From: Acidobacteria bacterium CG_4_9_14_3_um_filter_49_7
Lineage (GTDB): Bacteria > Acidobacteriota > Holophagae > Thermotomaculales > Thermotomaculaceae
NCBI GenBank assembly: GCA_002789615.1
Contig: PFTO01000189.1
Location: forward strand, 1 to 11,154
Direction: 5' to 3'
Length of the DNA stretch: 11,154 nt
Part shown: positions 7,554 to 11,154 of the stretch, in pieces
Layout of the letters: every line of letters starts with the position of its first letter
Position numbering within the stretch: position 1 is the stretch's first letter
Made by a program: the position numbers and the translations under genes
The notes under the pieces: generated by a model
Databases searched by the model: none
Seen by the model: the letters and a program-made list of their open reading frames with translations, nothing else
Told to the model about the DNA's origin: nothing

Positions 7554-8834
7554 TCACCCGTAAATCGCTACTTTGTTTTCAACCAGGCATTTCTTGTGCT
7601 GGATGTGATATTCAAATTCGTCACGGAAACGGTCCAGTGCCCCTTTGACACAGAACACGGCAGCATCTCCCAGAGGGCAAATTGTGCGGCCGATAATCTT
7701 CACACAAATGTCATACAATAATTCGATATCGCCCTCCCGGCCATCACCATTTTCGATATTTCGAATGATCTGTGCCATCCACGGGGTTCCTTCCCGACAC
7801 GGCGTACACTGGCCGCAACTTTCATGGGCATAGAAGTCCGCGAGCCGTGCAAATGCTTCCACGATGCAAGTGTCTTCATGCATGACGATGATTGCACCGG
7901 AGCCAAGCATGGAACCCGCCTCTTTCAGGGAATCGAAATCCATTGCAATATCCAGATGTTCCGGTCCCAGTACTGGCGCGGATGATCCGCCCGGTATGAT
8001 GGCCTTCACTTTTTTACCGTCCAGGATTCCCCCTGCGTGCTCAAAAATAATTTCCCGTAAGGGTGTTCCCATGGGAAGCTCAAAAACGCCCGGGTTGTTC
8101 ACGTGTCCACTGACCGCATAGATTTTTGTTCCGTTGTTTCTTTCAGGACCAATTGTCAGAAACCAGTTGGCCCCTTTTCGGATGATGTCCGGAACACAGG
8201 CTATGGTCTCAACATTGTTAACTGTGGTTGGTTTCCCGAAAACACCCACTTGAGCCGGGAACGGTGGCTTCAGACGCGGTTGGCCGGTGCATCCTTCGAG
8301 CGACTGGATCATACCTGTTTCCTCACCACAGATATAGGCACCCGCTCCCAGATGCAAATATAATTCAAAATTGAAACCGGACCCCAGAATATTTTCCCCA
8401 AGATATCCGGCTGCATAAGCTTCATCTACAGCTTTCTGGAGCTGATCTGCGATAAACTTGAATTCACCTCGAATGTAGATGTAACCGACTGACGCTCCCA
8501 TGGCAAATCCACCAATCACCATTCCTTCAATTAACTGATGGGGATTCTCCGACATGATGTAGCGATCTTTGAAAGTGCCGGGTTCTCCTTCATCCGCGTT
8601 GCAGAGAAAGTACTTCTGTCTGTCGTCTTTGGGCATGAAACTCCACTTTAATCCGCATGGAAATCCGGCTCCGCCGCGCCCTCTTAGGTTCGATTTCTTA
8701 ACCTCCTCAACCACTGCTGTCGGATCCATTTCCAATGCCTTCTTGAGGCCCTCATACCCACCCAGCTTGATATAGTGGTTCAGCTCGCGCACATCCGGGT
8801 CAATCAGCTGCTTGAACAGAACATATTCAGACAT
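7554..8834 (-). CDS. nuoF: NADH:quinone oxidoreductase subunit F (51 kDa, FMN/NADH-binding, [4Fe-4S] N3)
   Basis: Catalytic entry subunit: it oxidises NADH by hydride transfer to FMN and passes electrons to cluster N3. The protein has 426 residues, of normal length. The glycine-rich motif RGRGGAGFP lies at 51-59 and CNADEGEPGTFKDR at 78-91. AYICGEET at 166-173 and LKPPF at 188-192 are the parts of the NADH pocket known from the Thermus Nqo1 structure, including the second Glu of GEET that favours NADH over NADPH. N3 ligands are Cys340, Cys343 and Cys346 (SCGQCTPCREG) and Cys386 (ICPLGDAA). The segment after SLEG reads CTGQPR, where many relatives have a Lys or Arg in the first two positions. 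The start has GGGGG six bases upstream, and the stop is 4 bases before nuoG. Confidence 0.98.
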   Translation of the reverse strand: MSEYVLFKQLIDPDVRELNHYIKLGGYEGLKKALEMDPTAVVEEVKKSNLRGRGGAGFPCGLKWSFMPKDDRQKYFLCNADEGEPGTFKDRYIMSENPHQLIEGMVIGGFAMGASVGYIYIRGEFKFIADQLQKAVDEAYAAGYLGENILGSGFNFELYLHLGAGAYICGEETGMIQSLEGCTGQPRLKPPFPAQVGVFGKPTTVNNVETIACVPDIIRKGANWFLTIGPERNNGTKIYAVSGHVNNPGVFELPMGTPLREIIFEHAGGILDGKKVKAIIPGGSSAPVLGPEHLDIAMDFDSLKEAGSMLGSGAIIVMHEDTCIVEAFARLADFYAHESCGQCTPCREGTPWMAQIIRNIENGDGREGDIELLYDICVKIIGRTICPLGDAAVFCVKGALDRFRDEFEYHIQHKKCLVENKVAIYG

Positions 8835-9318
8835 CGATTTCCCCCTTTTTCAAAGACTCTATAAGTGCGTCTGTCTTCTCAACAGTCATGTTTTCAAAAT
8901 ATTGTTCATTTATCTGAATGGTCGGAGCGGTACCACAGGAACCCAGACACTCTACTTCCTGAAGGGTGAACAAACCATCTTTTGTTATTTCCCCTAAATC
9001 CACGTCCAGCTTTCTTTTCAAGTGCTGGAAGATTTCACGGGAACCCATCAAAGCACATGAAATATTGGTGCACACCTGAACATGATATTTGCCCACCGCT
9101 TTCTTGTTATACATGGTGTAAAAGGTGGCAACGCCCATCACATGGGCCACCGGCAACTCCAGAGCATCTGCGACAACCCGAATGGCTTCTTCCGAAATAA
9201 ATCCGAATCTCTTCTGAGCCAGATGAAGAGCGGGCAATGTGGCTGCCTTTTTGTCAGGATAAAGCTGGCAGATGGCCTCAATTTCTTTCATGTCCTGGTC
9301 AGTGAATCTTAATGCCAT
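8827..9318 (-). CDS. nuoE: NADH:quinone oxidoreductase subunit E (24 kDa, [2Fe-2S] N1a)
   Basis: Thioredoxin-like subunit at the tip of the peripheral arm that binds the off-pathway [2Fe-2S] cluster N1a next to the FMN of NuoF. The protein has 163 residues, normal for the family. The four ligands are all present as Cys83 and Cys88 (CTNISC, Cx4C) and Cys124 and Cys128 (CLGSC, Cx3C). The segment VMGVATFYTMY at about 60-70 is the usual family motif in the helical part before the thioredoxin fold. A strong site (AGGAGG with further Gs) straddles the nuoD stop and ends 2 bases before the ATG. The stop overlaps the nuoF start by 8 bases (ATGTCTGA), so E and F are probably made in step, as expected for partners in the NADH module. 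Confidence 0.97.
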   Translation of the reverse strand: MALRFTDQDMKEIEAICQLYPDKKAATLPALHLAQKRFGFISEEAIRVVADALELPVAHVMGVATFYTMYNKKAVGKYHVQVCTNISCALMGSREIFQHLKRKLDVDLGEITKDGLFTLQEVECLGSCGTAPTIQINEQYFENMTVEKTDALIESLKKGEIDV

Positions 9319-9327
9319 ATCCCCCTC

Positions 9328-10524
9328 CTACCTGTCCAGCTCACCGGCAATAATGTTTAAACTGCCGAGAATTGCAACAGCGTCTGCTACCATGTGCCCT
9401 TTCACCTGTTCATCAAAAGATGAAAAAATAGGAAAACAGGGGGGCCGTACCCGGATTCGATATGGTTTGCTTCCACCATCCGAAACGATGTAAAATCCCA
9501 ATTCTCCATTTGCCGCCTCAGTTGCGCTGTACACTTCCCCGACCGGGGTTTTGACTCCCTCCATGACCAGTTTCATGTGCGAGATCAAGCCCTCAATTGT
9601 GTTGTAAACATCTTCCTTGGGGGGCAGTGCTATTCTTGAATCCTGAATAATAACCGGTCCCTCCGGGATATTCTCAATCGCCTGTTCCAGAATACGCACA
9701 GACTGCCGCATTTCTTCAACACGCACAAGATATCTGTCATATACATCACCGCGGGTTCCGGTGGGAACTTCAAACTCATAATTTTCATACCCAAGGTATG
9801 GCTGGTTTTTACGCAAATCCCATTCCAGACCGGATGCCCGGAGACATGGGCCGGTATATCCATACTGAATTGCATCTTCGAGGGAGAATTCTCCAATTCC
9901 CCTTGTCCGATCATAGAAAATTCGGTTTCTTGTCAGTAATGCTTCCAGCTCATCTATTGCTGAGGGAAAATCCCTAAGAAAATCCCGAATCATTTGAATG
10001 GTTTTGTCATCCAGATCCCGCATTACTCCGCCAATTCTGGTGTAAGACGTTGTTAACCGTGCGCCACTCATTCGGCTGAAAATATCGTAAATCAATTCAC
10101 GGTATTTGAAGATATACAGAAATACCGTAAAGGCACCAATATCAACAGCATTGATACCTACACACACGATATGATCTGCAATCCGGCCCAATTCGCAGGC
10201 AATAACCTCCAACACCTGGGCCCTTGGAGGCGACTGAATTCCAAGGAGTTTCTCAACTGCCAGCGTGTAGCCCACATTATTGTTGATTGAGGATGTATAG
10301 TTCAGTCTGTCCGTAAACGGGATAAACTTATGGTAGGTGCGATACTCGCCGAGCTTCTCTACTCCACGATGTAAATATCCTATTTTTGTGTCACTTGCAG
10401 CGACTGCTTCACCATCCAGCTCCAGTACTATGTGCAACGTACCGTGGGTAACCGGATGGGAAGGTCCCATATTGACAATCATTCGATCTGTTTTAACGTC
10501 TATTTCTTTTTTTATATCAGTCAT
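9328..10524 (-). CDS. nuoD: NADH:quinone oxidoreductase subunit D (49 kDa subunit)
   Basis: Large hydrophilic-arm subunit that forms most of the quinone-binding chamber with NuoB and NuoH. It is a homologue of the [NiFe]-hydrogenase large subunit that has lost the metal site. The protein has 398 residues with the start at 10524. Near the N terminus is GPSHPVTHG, with His23 and His27; Tyr76 (in DRLNY) sits 49 residues after His27, the same spacing as the quinone-headgroup His/Tyr pair of the bovine and Thermus proteins. Asp128 matches the conserved Asp that pairs with that His. The C terminus GELDR is typical of complex I and lacks the CxxC nickel ligands of hydrogenases. The ATG overlaps the nuoC stop by 8 bases (ATGACTGA). 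The only strong ribosome binding site is 15 bases upstream, which is long, so coupling to nuoC probably sets the start. Stop to nuoE start is 9 bases. Confidence 0.97.
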   Translation of the reverse strand: MTDIKKEIDVKTDRMIVNMGPSHPVTHGTLHIVLELDGEAVAASDTKIGYLHRGVEKLGEYRTYHKFIPFTDRLNYTSSINNNVGYTLAVEKLLGIQSPPRAQVLEVIACELGRIADHIVCVGINAVDIGAFTVFLYIFKYRELIYDIFSRMSGARLTTSYTRIGGVMRDLDDKTIQMIRDFLRDFPSAIDELEALLTRNRIFYDRTRGIGEFSLEDAIQYGYTGPCLRASGLEWDLRKNQPYLGYENYEFEVPTGTRGDVYDRYLVRVEEMRQSVRILEQAIENIPEGPVIIQDSRIALPPKEDVYNTIEGLISHMKLVMEGVKTPVGEVYSATEAANGELGFYIVSDGGSKPYRIRVRPPCFPIFSSFDEQVKGHMVADAVAILGSLNIIAGELDR

Positions 10525-10981
10525 AGCAGTGTAAATTATCCCCCTCAAGTGGAAATTCTTTTCGAAGGGGATGCCCCTCATAGCTTTCCCACATGAGTAT
10601 CCGCTTCAGGTTTGGATGGTTTTTGAATCGCACACCAAACATATCGTACACTTCCCGCTCATACCAATCGGCCGTTTTGAAAACAGAACTGACAGACTCC
10701 ACTTCCGGAAATTCGCCGGAAAGCGGCACTTTCATCACCAGGCGCAGCATCCGTTCCATTGCCAGCATGTTATAGATCATTTCAAAATTTGCTTCCCGTT
10801 TGGGATAGTGAACAGCGGTCAGGTCAATCAACATAGAAAAACCATTGTCCCTGAGAAGCTCCATTGCCTCCCGAATCCGAGACGAGTCTTTCAGCAGGAC
10901 GAAAGTTTCGTCCCGCAATCCAGGCTTGATTTCAACAACGTCACCGAAGTATTTTGTCAGCAGGCCGATAGTCTGTTTCAT
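10517..10981 (-). CDS. nuoC: NADH:quinone oxidoreductase subunit C (30 kDa subunit)
   Basis: Scaffold subunit of the peripheral arm that packs against NuoD and NuoB; it carries no cofactor. The protein has 154 residues. The family signature is at residues 108-119 (YEREVYDMFGVRF), followed by HPNLKRIL at 122-129 and GHPLRKEFP at 136-144, close to the textbook 30 kDa subunit pattern. It is a stand-alone NuoC, not fused to NuoD as in Escherichia. I chose the ATG at 10981 because GGAGA lies about 9 bases upstream. In-frame ATGs at 11005 and 11035 would add 8 or 18 residues, but the 11005 start has no visible ribosome binding site and both lie deeper inside nuoB. With this start the gene overlaps nuoB by 41 bases, so it is probably translated by coupling. 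It ends in an 8-base overlap with nuoD. Confidence 0.96.
   Translation of the reverse strand: MKQTIGLLTKYFGDVVEIKPGLRDETFVLLKDSSRIREAMELLRDNGFSMLIDLTAVHYPKREANFEMIYNMLAMERMLRLVMKVPLSGEFPEVESVSSVFKTADWYEREVYDMFGVRFKNHPNLKRILMWESYEGHPLRKEFPLEGDNLHCYD
10540..10546 (-). promoter_or_regulatory. G-rich ribosome binding site of nuoD, with long spacing
   Basis: GAGGGGG on the minus strand, within the end of nuoC. Its last G is separated from the nuoD ATG (10524) by 15 bases, about twice the distance seen for the other genes of the operon. No ATG, GTG or TTG occurs in frame between the site and that ATG, only ATA and ATT codons. Either reinitiation after the overlapping nuoC stop matters more than this site, or a rare start codon is used. 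The first is more likely. Confidence 0.55.
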
Positions 10982-11154
10982 AATCCATTTTCTCCAATTC
11001 TTCATAAAAGGCGGTAATTCTTTCTTTTCTATCAATCAGGGATTCCTGTTCAACCAACTTCTGGATTTCCATAACCCCCCGGATCATATTCTCGGGCCTT
11101 GGCGGACAACCGTTCACATACACATCCACCGGTAGAATTCGATCAATTCCCTGC
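10941..11154 (-). CDS. nuoB: NADH:quinone oxidoreductase subunit B, C-terminal part (cut by window edge)
   Basis: The last 70 residues of NuoB, the PSST-type subunit that holds the terminal [4Fe-4S] cluster N2 next to the quinone site at the junction of the two complex I arms. The frame is open from the right edge to a TGA at 10943-10941. The diagnostic motif is GCPPRPE, about 14 residues into the fragment; its cysteine is one of the four N2 ligands in this family. The other ligands lie outside the window. In most NuoB proteins I know, a proline precedes this motif (VPGCPPRPE); here it is asparagine (VNGCPPRPE). After the motif comes a charged, probably helical tail of about 50 residues whose end overlaps nuoC by 41 bases. 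The GTG at 11129 is an internal valine codon and not a start, because family-like sequence (ending in ILP) continues upstream of it. Confidence 0.95.
   Translation of the reverse strand, partial: QGIDRILPVDVYVNGCPPRPENMIRGVMEIQKLVEQESLIDRKERITAFYEELEKMDYETDYRPADKILR
10991..10995 (-). promoter_or_regulatory. Ribosome binding site of nuoC, inside nuoB
   Basis: GGAGA on the minus strand, 9 bases before the ATG at 10981 and within the coding sequence of nuoB. It decides the nuoC start: the two upstream in-frame ATGs lack a comparable site. Seen directly; its function is inferred from spacing. Confidence 0.7.

Noticed and set aside
10571..11017. A 148-codon open frame on the plus strand
   Set aside because: It is antisense to nuoC and the end of nuoB, rich in His, Phe and Gln as expected from reversed coding sequence, with no family-like motif.
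1..11154. The cluster as a membrane-bound hydrogenase, formate hydrogenlyase or Fpo-type complex instead of complex I
   Set aside because: NuoD ends in GELDR without nickel-ligand cysteines, and nuoE, nuoF and nuoG with intact NADH/FMN sites are present in canonical order.
1..11154. Accessory or mobile genes inserted between nuo genes
   Set aside because: All gene boundaries are 12 bases apart or less, or overlap. There is no room for an insertion, and no inverted or direct repeats are apparent at the junctions.

Overview
The window is the inside of a bacterial nuo operon, the genes for respiratory complex I (proton-pumping NADH:quinone oxidoreductase). All 13 recognisable genes lie on the minus strand. 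In transcription order, from the right edge leftward, they are nuoB (C-terminal part only), nuoC, nuoD, nuoE, nuoF, nuoG, nuoH, nuoI, nuoJ, nuoK, nuoL, nuoM and nuoN (N-terminal part only). This is the canonical B-to-N order with separate nuoC and nuoD. nuoA and the promoter would lie beyond the right edge and the rest of nuoN beyond the left edge. I see no RNA gene, mobile element, CRISPR array, inverted-repeat terminator or non-coding stretch longer than 12 bases.

Right third (about 7550-11154): the hydrophilic arm. NuoB and NuoD carry the N2 cluster region and quinone head site, NuoC is a scaffold, and NuoE and NuoF form the NADH dehydrogenase tip. Middle (about 4500-7550): NuoG (a very short form), NuoH (membrane subunit completing the quinone chamber) and NuoI (two [4Fe-4S] clusters bridging the arms). 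Left part (1-4490): membrane arm NuoJ, K, L, M and N, with the antiporter-like subunits L, M and N. Electrons would pass from NADH to FMN (NuoF), along the FeS chain (F, E, G, I, B) to quinone at the B/D/H interface, and drive proton pumping through H, A/J/K, N, M and L.

The genes are packed for translational coupling: stop and start overlap by 4 or 8 bases at C/D, E/F, G/H and M/N, nuoB and nuoC overlap by 41 bases, and the other junctions are 1-12 bases apart. Ribosome binding sites are unusually rich in G runs (GGGG or GGGGG before most starts).

The host is a bacterium with an NADH-oxidising 14-subunit complex I (nuoEFG are present, unlike the 11-subunit forms), base composition is moderate by eye, and separate nuoC and nuoD argue against Escherichia-type enterobacteria. 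I cannot assign a phylum from this sequence. The window is mostly ordinary core metabolism. The points most worth a second look are the strongly shortened NuoG that still keeps the N7 cysteines, a one-residue-short quinone-site loop in NuoH, and several substitutions near cofactor sites. I found no previously undescribed system.
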